Assembly (NCBI RefSeq): GCF_000015165.1
Contig: NC_009475.1
Coordinates: forward strand, 62,001 to 126,000
Reading direction: 5' to 3'
DNA: 64,000 bases
From: Bradyrhizobium sp. BTAi1
Lineage (GTDB): Bacteria > Pseudomonadota > Alphaproteobacteria > Rhizobiales > Xanthobacteraceae
Position numbers and translations under genes: made by a program. How positions within the stretch are numbered: the stretch's first letter is position 1; each line of letters begins with the position of its first letter. Shown here piece after piece: positions 55,031 through 63,906 of the stretch. Under the pieces are notes generated by a model. The model was not told the origin of the DNA. It made no database searches and was given only the letters and a program-made list of their open reading frames with translations.

Positions 55031-56584
55031 TCAGCCTGTTGCGTTCGCGACAGCCCTTCCATAAAGGCCGCAATACTGCCGGGCCGATCGGTCCCATCCG
55101 AAGCGGCGCTGCATCGCGGCACGGCGCATCGTTTTCAGCTTTTGGGGCGACGCATAAATGTCCACTGCCCGATAGAGCGCACCCAACATTTCGGCGAGCG
55201 AAGTCTCCTCAAACAGGAAGCCTGTCACGCCGTCTTCCACCGTGTCAGCCAATCCGCCAGTCTTTGACGCAACCGGCAGTGTCCCGAAACTCTGCGCATA
55301 CATCTGGCTCAGGCCGCACGGCTCGAAGCGGGAGGGCATCAACAGGAAATCGCTTCCTGCAAACATTTGACGAGCTTCGCCTTCTTCAAAGCCAATCCTG
55401 ACCCCGACATTGCCCGGATGCCGTACCGCAAGCTCCTGCAACGCCATTTCAAAACGCGCTTCTCCGCGGCCCGTGATGACAAGCTGTCCTCCCTCACGCA
55501 GAATGGTCTCGGTTGCCTGGATGGTGAGATCGATGCCCTTCTGATGGACCAGACGTGACACCACCGCAAACAACGGACCGCGGGAAACCGCGAGCCCGAA
55601 CGCTTGGCGAACGTGCTCCGCATTGGAAGGCTTGCCAGCCCAGTCGCGGTTAACGAAAGGACCCACAGGATGCTGGCTCGTGGGGAGGCCGTGAGGGCCC
55701 CAGGTTTCGTCGATCCCATTAAGGATGCCGGTCAGCCGTCCCTGACTCGACCGCACTCGCAGAAGTCCGTCAAGGCCGCATCCAAGCTCGGGCGTTGTAA
55801 TCTCCTGTGCATAGGTCGAGCTGACCGTCGTCACATGCGAAGCGTAGTAAATGCCGGCCTTTAGGAAAGACAGCTTGCCGTAAAATTCCACGCCATCGAT
55901 CTGGAATGAAGCCTCGGGAATCCCCAGTGCCGGCAACCGCGCGGCCCCGAAGAGACCTTGGTAGGCGAGATTGTGAATGGTGAGGATCGTCGGCGTAGAA
56001 ATGCCGCGCCAATTGAGAAAGGCTGCCGCGAGAGCCGAGGGCCAATCGTTGAGGTGCAGGAGATCGGGCCGCCAGGACAGGTCGCCCAGGCCACCCGTAA
56101 GCTCCGCCGCCGCGAGACCGAGCCGGGCAAAGCGAACATCGTTGTCAGGCCAGTCCACACCTGAAGCGTCACCGTAAGGTGACCCGTCCCGATCATAGAG
56201 CTCAGGGCAGAGAATAACGTAAACCACGAGCCCATCCGGCATTTCTAGCCGGCCGAGATCGCAAGCCGGCAGACCTGACTCGGCAGGTAGACGGGCCACG
56301 ACAGAGAGTTCTTTGTGCCGCGCGAGAACCTCGCGATAGCCAGGCAACAGAACTCTGACGTCGTGGTACCCGCGCAAGGCCCGCGGAAGGGCTGAAGAGA
56401 CATCGCCGAGTCCTCCAACTTTGACGAAATCGGCCATTTCGGAAGTGACGTAAAGAATCTTCGATTGTTCAGAGTTTGCCGCCCCCGACGATTGTTCGTC
56501 CCGCCCGAACCCGTTCCGGGAGACGACGGTCAGCTTGGCAATTTTCGGATATGCATGAGGCTGTGGAGATTGATGCATCGGCAC
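55031..56584 (-). CDS. glgA: Glycogen synthase (ADP-glucose type)
   Basis: 517 residues. It adds glucose from ADP-glucose to glycogen in the cytoplasm. GT5 marks are ILYVTSEMADFVKVGGLGDV, where KxGGLGD binds ADP-glucose, IHNLAYQGLFGAARLPALGI, VSRLVHQKGIDLTIQA, and the acceptor/nucleotide region SRFEPCGLSQMYAQSFGTLP followed by TGGLADTV. The first ~40 residues are extra compared with family members. No glgB, glgC or glgX lies next to it here, so glycogen supply depends on genes elsewhere. GH15 at 12 kb could degrade the product. Confidence 0.95.
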   Translation of the reverse strand: MPMHQSPQPHAYPKIAKLTVVSRNGFGRDEQSSGAANSEQSKILYVTSEMADFVKVGGLGDVSSALPRALRGYHDVRVLLPGYREVLARHKELSVVARLPAESGLPACDLGRLEMPDGLVVYVILCPELYDRDGSPYGDASGVDWPDNDVRFARLGLAAAELTGGLGDLSWRPDLLHLNDWPSALAAAFLNWRGISTPTILTIHNLAYQGLFGAARLPALGIPEASFQIDGVEFYGKLSFLKAGIYYASHVTTVSSTYAQEITTPELGCGLDGLLRVRSSQGRLTGILNGIDETWGPHGLPTSQHPVGPFVNRDWAGKPSNAEHVRQAFGLAVSRGPLFAVVSRLVHQKGIDLTIQATETILREGGQLVITGRGEARFEMALQELAVRHPGNVGVRIGFEEGEARQMFAGSDFLLMPSRFEPCGLSQMYAQSFGTLPVASKTGGLADTVEDGVTGFLFEETSLAEMLGALYRAVDIYASPQKLKTMRRAAMQRRFGWDRSARQYCGLYGRAVANATG

Positions 56585-56973
56585 ACTCGCTACGATTTAG
56601 CCCCTGAAATGAAAGCGCTGCTGACTAGCTCCGGCAATCGAGGTGATTTGACCATCCAGGGGCAAAAGCCTCCTGTCAGAATTTACAGCATATTGGCAGC
56701 TGGGAGTCGTTGCGGTAGATCAATAAATCAGCATTCAAAGCGATATTATGCTTCGTGGTAGTCTTTGGCGCGCCGCGTCTGAAGCGCGCAAGGTGTTCGC
56801 CCCGGAATGAGATACATGTGCCAAGCCTCCATTTTGCTACTGGCGTCAGGTGAGCGGAAGTTCGGGCGCTGATCATCCTAATTCTGCAGGATGCATTGAA
56901 AGACGCCTAACTGGCCGAATTCTTACGGTCTAAAGTTACGAGCGGCGTGGGGCACTTGAATTGATGCAAAGAC

Positions 56974-56987
56974 TTGATCTGCATCAA
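56974..56987. promoter_or_regulatory. FixK/FNR box upstream of the Spy-like gene
   Basis: TTGATCTGCATCAA is a perfect TTGAT-N4-ATCAA palindrome, 50 bp upstream of the start at 57037. The rest of 56585-57036 shows no gene. Confidence 0.72.
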
Positions 56988-57036
56988 GCCTGCGGGCGAG
57001 AATCCGAGCTATCATTGTATTGCAAGGAGAATTATC

Positions 57037-57789
57037 ATGAATCTAATCCGATCGACTGAGCCGCCCCGTCTCCGCTGTTGGCCCGCATTAGCTGCAGCCT
57101 GTCTGGTTTCGTCACTGGTGATGATCAATTCCGGCGCGCTGGCCGCGCAATCATTGAAAACCGCCATGATGGACGACATGAAAGAGATGGGTTCGATGGG
57201 GCCCGCCGCCCAACCCAATCCCATGCCGGGCATGGGCGCCACGTCCGGCAACCCGTCCGCCGGAATGGGTGGCAGCCCGCTTGGTGGCATGGAAAGCGGC
57301 TGCTGCATGGGATCGATGGGGCAGTCGCCCGGTGCCGGCTCGGCTGCCGCTTCCGGGATGTCGATGCAAACCAACCTTCCTGGTTTTCCCGGCGCGTCCC
57401 ATATCTATCACGTCGGTGCGACCGGTTTCTATCTGGAGTATGCGGATAAACTCGGCCTCTCGACTGAGCAGAGGACAAGCCTTAACGACATAAAGCAAAG
57501 GGCCTTGGTCGAGCAGTCGAACCAACAGCGCAAGATTGACGAAGCGGAACAGGCGCTGTGGCTCTTGACCGCGGCAGAGCAGCCAGATGCGGTTGCGATC
57601 GAGGCAAAGGTAAGGGAAATCGAAAAAGTGAATGCGGACCAGAGATTATCTTTCATTCGATCCGTCGGCGACGCAGCAAAGAGCCTTACGGCCGATCAGC
57701 GAAAAGTGGTGTTGGGCTTGGCACCCATGCCTGGCGCAGGTGCCTCGTCCACCTCAGCTCCGCCCAAGCAGATGAATATGGGAAAATAG
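57037..57789 (+). CDS. Spy/CpxP/ZraP-like periplasmic protein
   Basis: 250 residues from ATG 57037, which has an AAGGAGA site. The frame to 56974 is not needed. The signal peptide (AACLVSSLVMINSGALAAQS) precedes a Met/Gly/Pro-rich stretch with a CCMGS Cys pair. GFPGASHIYHVGATGFYLEY follows. A helical LTxxQ-type region then shows LGLSTEQRTSLNDIK, KVREIEKVNADQRLSFIRSV and LTADQRKVVLG, the pattern of Spy/CpxP chaperones and metal sensors. It may bind copper(I) by Met and Cys. A broken copy is at 17644-18264. Confidence 0.85.
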   Translation: MNLIRSTEPPRLRCWPALAAACLVSSLVMINSGALAAQSLKTAMMDDMKEMGSMGPAAQPNPMPGMGATSGNPSAGMGGSPLGGMESGCCMGSMGQSPGAGSAAASGMSMQTNLPGFPGASHIYHVGATGFYLEYADKLGLSTEQRTSLNDIKQRALVEQSNQQRKIDEAEQALWLLTAAEQPDAVAIEAKVREIEKVNADQRLSFIRSVGDAAKSLTADQRKVVLGLAPMPGAGASSTSAPPKQMNMGK

Positions 57790-57939
57790 CAACCCGATCT
57801 GGGCCTACGCGAGTTGGTCGTGAGGCTCCTTTTGTAGCGTCTTGATCGAGCAGCGGGTCGAAGCCAGTGAGGACCTCGTCGATCATTCATCGCCCACTGG
57901 GACGTCGCAGTCACCGACAAGAGGCTCGGCGTCGTGATG

Positions 57940-58139
57940 GCTTAGCGAACAAGGCCTTCGCCGATCATGGCGAGGCCGGCGTCGTCCTCGCACTCGACCG
58001 CGGCGACTGCGAAGCGGTCCTTGCCCGCTTCGCTCGCGCTCGCCTGCAAGATGAGGGGTGCCGCATCCTTCGTTAAGTCCTGGAACGATCTGATGAACGC
58101 TGTCGCCGCCGAGGGCAGCAAGATGCCGGAAGTGAGCTG
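57940..58139 (+). pseudogene. 3' fragment of a transaldolase gene
   Basis: KAFADHGEAGVVLALDRGDC, then EAVLARFA, ARLQDEG and, after a shift of frame, SFVKSWNDLMN align with the last ~60 codons of the tal gene at 2028-3113, in opposite orientation. Identity is clear but not perfect, with a short deletion and one frameshift. The rest of the gene is missing. It follows the Spy-like gene. Confidence 0.85.
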
Positions 58140-58179
58140 AGGCACCGCCACGGAAGGACCAGCCAACGCCCAATCCGTC

Positions 58180-58494
58180 TTACGGACGCTGCCAGCTTGG
58201 ACATGGCTGCAAAGGCGCTACCAGGAAATCGAGATCCTGCACCTGCGTCAGCTCCTTGCCGAGGACGCCCAGCGCGGCGAGCGGTCCAATTCCAAGAACC
58301 GAAGAACCGGCGAGACGCTGCGGCGTCTGTTGCAGCTCGCCGAGCAAGCGAGGGCTACGCCAGTACATCGATGCCATGTTTCGCGCCGACCAAGGCCGTG
58401 ATCGACGAGGGTTGCCGCTCCAAGTTCTGTCCGCCGCTTCTCGACGCTGAATTTCCATGCAGACGGAACGAAGCCTCTATATAGAGTTCGCCGT
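58180..58494. other. Unassigned debris
   Basis: Both strands carry open frames without known signals. The bases between the tal and nirK fragments probably are remains of mobile elements or lost genes, but I cannot name them. Confidence 0.35.
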
Positions 58495-58700
58495 TTATGA
58501 TGTAAAAATGTTGTGGTCGACCGGAGGAAGGCCCGCCTTGGGCTCGACCAGGATCAATCCATACCTGCCGTTGGCAATATCCGCGGCAACCATTGGTGTC
58601 GCGCGCAGTAAACGTAGAGGCCGGGAACTAGAGCCTTGAAAAGGTCATGGAGTATTCGTCGCCAGGATCGACCTCCAGAGCGTCGGCGCCGCGGCCGGGT
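58495..58700 (-). pseudogene. Fragment of a copper nitrite reductase (nirK)
   Basis: Three frames on the minus strand line up to [27 protein letters not shown] and [20 protein letters not shown], then [13 protein letters not shown]. These match the copper nitrite reductase region with the type 1 copper Cys (xYVYHCA) and the MxxxHIxxGMxGLILVEP strand. One or two bases are lost around the Cys, the usual His before the Cys is absent, and the rest of the gene is gone. It is an inactive remnant. Confidence 0.7.
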
Positions 58701-59359
58701 CGGTTGTGGCAGGGACGTAGTGCCTCCGCGAGCCGGCCTTCTTGGTTCGACCGCGACTTGGTTCGACCGTGAATAAATCGAGCCTGACGGCCGGATGTTT
58801 CGAGGTTGATCACCTCGGAGACTACGCCAGCTTCAATTCCAATCATTCCAGCGACGGCACCTCGGCCCCTCTCCTCAGCCAATCCGAGCCATATCAATAG
58901 GTCGAACAATTTGAGTGAGGAGAGTCGCGTCTCTCATCAACGTTGCACGGTCGGCTGCGGCGATCCGATCTGTTCGAACACTCGCACGGAACGATCGCGA
59001 CCCGCGTCCGGTGCACGGCTCCTCTCCTGGCTCTAAGCCGGATGATGCCTGCGATATAGACGGAATTATGCGTTCGCTCTTCGAGTCGATTTTCATACCC
59101 ATTCGATCACGTATTCCAGAACTAATTGATCCAGATCAACGATGATCAAAACTCTTGGAATATCGTTTTCAGTGGCTCAGCCGAATGACCAGGCTCCCGA
59201 TATCACAGAGTACAGCCTTTTCGTTAGAGCGGATTGGATAACGATTGGGCCTCGGAGCAGCGGCATGGGCCTCACAAATGATCGCATACAAGGGCGGCAA
59301 GAGTTTTCCGGCGCAGCGGTGAAGCGCTGCGGAGTCTACAATAAACCTGAGTACGTTCA
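58701..59359. other. No supportable gene; one FixK/FNR box
   Basis: Short frames only. A frame reading MIGIEAGVVSEVINLETSG upstream of the nirK fragment is protein-like but unassigned. The FixK-like box at 59126 lies within. Confidence 0.35.
59126..59139. promoter_or_regulatory. FixK/FNR box
   Basis: TTGATCCAGATCAA is a perfect TTGAT-N4-ATCAA palindrome. It lies 220 bp upstream of the secreted-protein start at 59360 and near a short frame starting at 59142. Confidence 0.65.
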
Positions 59360-59872
59360 ATGACCATGGATGATCGAAGATCGATCTGTCGGCGGAGAAG
59401 GCTAAGTGGGCACGTTTTGGCCATCAGGAAGACGATCTTGGCACAAGTCGGGCCAGTTGCCGGATCGGGCCGATATCTCCTCGCATTTGTGTTGTGCGTT
59501 TCGGGCACAATTGCCAACGGATCACTTGTCGCCCAGACTTCTGTGCGGCAACCGCACCCATTTTCGACTGCAGCAGTCGTTTACGAATGGCACTACTCGT
59601 GCCCTCACCGTAATCCGGACGGCACCTGTCGATTTTCTATTCTGGCAGCGAGTTATTCCGGGAATAATGTGGCACATGTGCAGATCGTTCTCGCGTTCCA
59701 ATCGGTGGGGTCAGGGGAGATACCGTTTTATTATTTTTGGATCACTTACATGGCCAAAGAGAAGACTGACTTGGTGATGTTACAGTCGAACGCTGGTGTT
59801 TCGTTTGTCGCGCAAGGCATGACGTTGGACGCGAATACGGGGCCGGTCAGGTCTGAGGCTGATCAAAAGTAG
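59360..59872 (+). CDS. Secreted protein of unknown function
   Basis: 170 residues. After a basic start a hydrophobic segment (YLLAFVLCVSGTIANGSLVA, ~39-58) would be a signal peptide or anchor. The mature part has YEWHYSCPHRNPDGTCRFSI with two Cys, then QIVLAFQSVGSGEIPFYYFW. No family recognised. It lies behind a FixK-like box at some distance. Confidence 0.5.
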   Translation: MTMDDRRSICRRRRLSGHVLAIRKTILAQVGPVAGSGRYLLAFVLCVSGTIANGSLVAQTSVRQPHPFSTAAVVYEWHYSCPHRNPDGTCRFSILAASYSGNNVAHVQIVLAFQSVGSGEIPFYYFWITYMAKEKTDLVMLQSNAGVSFVAQGMTLDANTGPVRSEADQK

Positions 59873-59934
59873 TCTAATATTGTCACGGAAATGATGTCGA
59901 AGTCGTAATTCTGGTTGGCGGATGGAGGCGTTCA

Positions 59935-60186
59935 ATGCTCACGCTTAGATTCTTACTGATCGCTCCGCTTGTATTCGCTTCCTCGGTCCTTGCGCAGGGC
60001 ACGCAGGGCATCAACGCGAACCAGCCACACAACGGCGTCGTTGGCTCCGGGTCTGCTGCTTCGCGCACGACGGTAGCAACGCAGCCCAGCAAAAATCCGT
60101 TTTTGAATCCGATCGGCCAGGGCGTTCCTCCGGCTGCTTCCGCAGGCGGCGCCCACAACAGCAATCTCACCAATGTCCCGCGCTAA
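59935..60186 (+). CDS. Small secreted protein, unknown
   Basis: 83 residues with a clear signal peptide (MLTLRFLLIAPLVFASSVLA). The mature part is Gly/Asn/Pro/Ser-rich (QGTQGINANQPHNGVVGSGS, ending NLTNVPR) and has no Cys or His cluster. Low-complexity proteins of this kind occur in rhizobia-like genomes, but no function is known to me. No clear partner. Confidence 0.55.
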   Translation: MLTLRFLLIAPLVFASSVLAQGTQGINANQPHNGVVGSGSAASRTTVATQPSKNPFLNPIGQGVPPAASAGGAHNSNLTNVPR

Positions 60187-60369
60187 GATCAGGGGACGCG
60201 TGCTGGATGCCGGTGGGACCAAGTCCGTCCGCGTTTGCATGTAGAGCCATCCAAGCATGACGACCAATGCAGCTGTAGCGAGATAGAAACGAAATCGTTG
60301 TCGCCGTTTAAGAAGCCTAATTGCTTGAATAGAGACGCAGTCTTGTAACTATGATTGGAGGAAGTCGAG

Positions 60370-60906
60370 ATGAAATCCGTCAAATCTGCCTTATTCGCTT
60401 CCTTGTTGATGGTTGCACCGATAACAATGGTAAGCGCACAGGAGGCTTCTTTCGCCATTCCGCAATCCATTCGTCTGCAACACGACCAGATTGTCTCCCG
60501 CCTATCTTCCTACTCGAAGCACGAAAACCCGGTCGGGGCCACTGCGTCAAAAGCATTGGCTGCCCTGAATGCACATTACGCCAAGGAGGAAGCGTTTGTA
60601 CTGCCTCCTCTGGGCCTGCTGCCGCGCATAGCAAATGGCGATCTCTCGAAGGATATGGAACCGGCTATTACGATGGCCAGCCGCACGCGTGCTGCGATGC
60701 CAGAACTTGAGAACGAGCACGTTCAGATCACGTCCCTGATGAATGACCTGATCGAAGCCGGAACGAAAACTCATGATGACGAGCTGGTGCGTCTCGCGAC
60801 GCGAGTAGCCGCTCAAAGCCTAAATCACATCGAAGTTTTGGTGCCGACAACAATCATGATTGGCGACTATCTGCGGCAACTCTCCACCGTTACGCACTCA
60901 AAGTGA
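60370..60906 (+). CDS. Secreted hemerythrin-like protein
   Basis: 178 residues from ATG 60370, which has a GAGG site. A signal peptide ends TMVSAQEA. Four helices carry the HHE-type ligands: RLQHDQIVSRLSSYSK, LNAHYAKEEAFVLPPLGL, LENEHVQITSLMNDLI and SLNHIEVLVPTTIM. In hemerythrins His and Glu/Asp residues bind a di-iron site that holds oxygen or senses it. An exported form is unusual and might serve oxygen or NO handling in the periplasm. Confidence 0.72.
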   Translation: MKSVKSALFASLLMVAPITMVSAQEASFAIPQSIRLQHDQIVSRLSSYSKHENPVGATASKALAALNAHYAKEEAFVLPPLGLLPRIANGDLSKDMEPAITMASRTRAAMPELENEHVQITSLMNDLIEAGTKTHDDELVRLATRVAAQSLNHIEVLVPTTIMIGDYLRQLSTVTHSK

Positions 60907-61141
60907 GGCGGGGTAGAGTCCCTCCTGCCCCAATGGTATGCCCCCGTCCGTGATGCTGCACCGGCTCAAAAGGACAATCCCGACGGGGGGCTGGGTCTTC
61001 CCGGCCGGAGAGGGCGGGACGGGAAGAGGCTAACCAACCTGCCTTCCGAACCGACGATACATAGCGCCTAGCCGTCAAAGTTGCGGTTGCCTGCTAAATG
61101 AGGCAACGCGCAGCCTGGTCGTCCTTGCGATTGCTTTCAAC

Positions 61142-61603
61142 TCATAGCTTCATGTTGACCATTCCACGGCAATCCTGCGCGCAGTCGCGACATGTCGCAG
61201 CGCAACGCGCCATCCGATCGTCACCGGCGATCGCTTCGCAATCCTCGGCGCAGGCCTCACATAATTGGGCACATGCTCCGCAAATAACCCCGTGCTGCGG
61301 CGAAAAGCGGAGCAAGGAATTAGCTGTGGTCTGACACATTTCCGCGCAATCGAGCAGGAGGGCCATATGCGCCGCCGTTACATGACTTCCTCCCATTTCG
61401 GTACAGTACCGTGCGGTCTCGATGCACACACGATGGGATTTGAGGCACACTTCTATGCAACCTTCCCGCGTCATGGTAATCGCCGACATTCCCGGCATGG
61501 CAGACGAAGTGGGATCTGATCCTTGGGCTAATACCGTCCCTCCGACGGTACTGACTGCGGCAAGGACCGTGGACGATCCGAGAAGCTGGCGACGGTCCAA
61601 CAT
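61142..61603 (-). CDS. Csp-type four-helix copper-storage protein
   Basis: 153 residues from Met 61603; starts at 61639 and 61621 are also in frame. A Tat signal (DRRQLLGSSTVLAAVSTVGG) is followed by a helical bundle with 15 Cys: GCIEVCLKSHRVCIETARYC, DCAEMC, VICGACAQLCEACAEDC and RCAATCRDCAQDC. Csp1 proteins store many Cu(I) ions with Cys lining the bundle core. The Tat signal fits the exported Csp1 class. A FixK-like box lies 26-62 bp upstream, and the MFS gene is divergent. Confidence 0.9.
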   Translation of the reverse strand: MLDRRQLLGSSTVLAAVSTVGGTVLAQGSDPTSSAMPGMSAITMTREGCIEVCLKSHRVCIETARYCTEMGGSHVTAAHMALLLDCAEMCQTTANSLLRFSPQHGVICGACAQLCEACAEDCEAIAGDDRMARCAATCRDCAQDCRGMVNMKL

Positions 61604-61664
61604 GTTATTCTTATTTCCCTTCATCAGTGTACCAGTCATGCTATATTGAAGCGAGATAGTGAGC

Positions 61665-61678
61665 TTGACCTACATCAA
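61665..61678. promoter_or_regulatory. FixK/FNR-like box upstream of the Csp gene
   Basis: TTGACCTACATCAA has the TTGA-N6-TCAA core. It is 62 bp upstream of the chosen Csp start (minus) and 280 bp from the MFS start (plus). The rest of 61679-61958 has no sure gene. Confidence 0.6.
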
Positions 61679-61958
61679 TTTTTGACCTCCGCGACTAGTC
61701 CGTCGATCCGAATGCCGCAATTCTGGTCTTGCAAGCCGCGCAAGAATTATCAAAATGGACGGTAGCCGTCTGGGGCGGATTCTACGCTCATGGCTACTTC
61801 AATCGGTTACAGCCGACTCCCGACAGTTTAGGGAGTCCATCATTGAGAGCGACTGCGCTGGTCAATGGTCGGGCAGGCTATCGCGCCGAGGTCGTCATGC
61901 TCGTCCACTCTCAAACGGCCGGAGGCGCGCTCCGCGATACGACGCGAGAGGCGCTGAT

Positions 61959-63239
61959 GTGACCGAACAAGTGCGCCTTCAACCCCTTTCGATCCGCGCA
62001 AGGTTTGCCCTGCTCCTCGGAATATTCGCGGTCGCCGTCGGCTATGGCATTGTGATGCCGATCTTGCCCTTCGTCATCGAGCGTCTCGCGATGACTGCGG
62101 ACGCCACGACCCTTTCGCGGCATACAGGATTCCTGGCGGGGGTCTATGCGCTCGCTATTTTTCTGTTCGCGCCGGCTTGGGGCAGGGTTTCGGACCAGCG
62201 CGGACGGCGCCCGGTCATCGTCACGGGATTGGTCGGTTTTGCAATCACGTTGGGTATCTTCGTGCTCGCGGACAGCCTGCCGTTGCTCTACGTGGGACGC
62301 TTTCTCGCCGGTCTGTTCGCGGCGGCGGTCGCGCCAGCGGCCTATGCCCTCGTTTGCGATCACGCGCCCTCCGATGAGTGGCGGGCGCACCGTTTTGCCT
62401 TGATCAACGTCGCAGGCGCGGCTGGGTCATTTGCTGGGCCGACGGTAGGCGGCATGATTCTGCAGGCACGCTTTGCCGAGGCAATTGCTGGGAGGTTCAC
62501 TTCGCCCGTTGTCGCGGCGGTGAGTGTTGCGTTGGCGGCAGCGTTGGCGATACAAGGCTTGGTGCCTGCGACAGCGCAGAGAAAAGATAGTGAAATGGCC
62601 TTTGCGGCATCTGCACCGGGTGATCGCGAGCTCGTGCTACGTCTATGCGGCCTTATGTTTGTCACGACCGCCGCGGTCAGCGCGTTCGACGTCGGGCTGC
62701 TGTTGCGAGGCAAACAGGTTCTTCGCATGGATGCCTGGCAACTAGGCGCGATGTTCGCCGAGTGCGGTTTGGTGATGCTGTTTGTTCAAGCAATTGTGTT
62801 TTCGCCGCTAATCAAACCACAAACAACGCGCTGGTTTTTGACCCCCGGCCTGATTGCTTTAACCGCAGGCCTCATCGCGATCCCGTTGGCCAGCAGCTAT
62901 GTGCTTACCTCCGTCGGGATTGCAGTCGTTGCTGCAGGCGCCGGCCTCGTGTATCCAATTGTGACGTATTGGGTGCCTCTCGGGTCCAACGGTACCCGAG
63001 GAGCCGATCTCGGCCGCGTAACGGCGGCTGCGAGCCTCGGGCAGGCACTCGGCTCGACTGCCGGCGGACTGCTGTTCGATGCATTGATCCTGCCAAATGC
63101 AGTCTTCAGTTCCGCTGCACTGATGGCACTGGCGGGCGCGGGTGCCAGCATTGGCCTGCCGCGCCTGTTGATGCCCCGTGATCGCATTGTCCGATCGAAC
63201 ATCCGGGCAGGTTCAGAAAATCAAAAGGATGGTGCTTAA
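61959..63239 (+). CDS. MFS transporter
   Basis: 426 residues from GTG 61959, which has a GAGAGG site and gives the usual short cytoplasmic start. The open frame to 61755 is unrelated. Twelve helices are predicted. The family motif between helices 2 and 3 is GRVSDQRGRRPVIVTGLV, with GRFLAGLFAAAVAPAAYALV following. Helix 11 has ADLGRVTAAASLGQALGSTA. Multidrug or metabolite export is likely; the substrate cannot be told. A C-terminal copy of a close relative is at 127-402 on the other strand. Confidence 0.9.
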   Translation: MTEQVRLQPLSIRARFALLLGIFAVAVGYGIVMPILPFVIERLAMTADATTLSRHTGFLAGVYALAIFLFAPAWGRVSDQRGRRPVIVTGLVGFAITLGIFVLADSLPLLYVGRFLAGLFAAAVAPAAYALVCDHAPSDEWRAHRFALINVAGAAGSFAGPTVGGMILQARFAEAIAGRFTSPVVAAVSVALAAALAIQGLVPATAQRKDSEMAFAASAPGDRELVLRLCGLMFVTTAAVSAFDVGLLLRGKQVLRMDAWQLGAMFAECGLVMLFVQAIVFSPLIKPQTTRWFLTPGLIALTAGLIAIPLASSYVLTSVGIAVVAAGAGLVYPIVTYWVPLGSNGTRGADLGRVTAAASLGQALGSTAGGLLFDALILPNAVFSSAALMALAGAGASIGLPRLLMPRDRIVRSNIRAGSENQKDGA

Positions 63240-63507
63240 ACGAATGGCCAAATAGCGCGTGATTTGCGTTCAACGGATTTCGTAATTTGCCCATAAGAAA
63301 TTCGAGCTCCGCTGGTACCGAAGTTCGACTTGAATGGCGAGTACAGCACGAAATAGACCCGTGCGCTTAGCGTGCAAACTTAGCCGATTCCACTAAGCGA
63401 ACCCGGGAAAGGTCGTTTGTACACATAAAAAATGAGACCGTCATGTCGACGCGACCTAGACTAAAAATTCGCTGACTGCAATATCGCCCGGCGGCGACCG
63501 ATAACGT
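63240..63507. other. Intergenic between MFS and CusF-like genes
   Basis: The two genes converge here. I see no FixK-like box, gene or convincing terminator. Confidence 0.35.
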
Positions 63508-63906
63508 TCAATGCTGGCGGAAATTGACTACGGTAGCGGCTCCGGCGATATTGGCCACTTCGATGTCGAGCTGGTAGCCCGGTTTAAGTGTGGCAAGCAA
63601 CGCCGAGTCATTGACGGCGAGGGTCATTGTCATCGCGGGCATGCGGATGCTCTTGACTGCCACATGAGAGACCTCGATTCTCTGAGCGAGAACGTTTATC
63701 TTCTTCACTTGGGCGCTGACCCAAGCAGTCTGCAGGGAGTTTGGTTGAAGAACTCGTCGGGCCGCCAACATGCGGGCAGTGTGCTCGGGAGTTCCGTACT
63801 TTGAAGGCGCACTGTTCGACGCACCGGCCTCCGCGCGGTTGGATACCAGAAATTCCGCAGATATGATCGAAAGTGTCGCGACTATTGCAATAAAGCCCTT
63901 GAACAT
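63508..63906 (-). CDS. CusF-like periplasmic copper-binding protein (second copy)
   Basis: 132 residues. A signal peptide (FKGFIAIVATLSIISAEFLV) precedes a linker of ~45 residues, which is unusual. The CusF barrel follows: KKINVLAQRIEVSHVAVKSI, then RMPAMTMTLAVNDSALLATL and LDIEVANIAGAATVVNF. The His and the two Met of the Cu(I)/Ag(I) site are present; the Trp is not visible. The gene stands alone at the window's end. It is only distantly like the CusF-like protein at 23672. Confidence 0.8.
   Translation of the reverse strand: MFKGFIAIVATLSIISAEFLVSNRAEAGASNSAPSKYGTPEHTARMLAARRVLQPNSLQTAWVSAQVKKINVLAQRIEVSHVAVKSIRMPAMTMTLAVNDSALLATLKPGYQLDIEVANIAGAATVVNFRQH

Noticed and set aside
60930..61030. 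GC-rich hairpin after the hemerythrin-like gene
   Set aside because: GCCCCCGTC and GACGGGGGGC could pair, but the loop is over 30 bases and no T-run follows, so it is not called a terminator.
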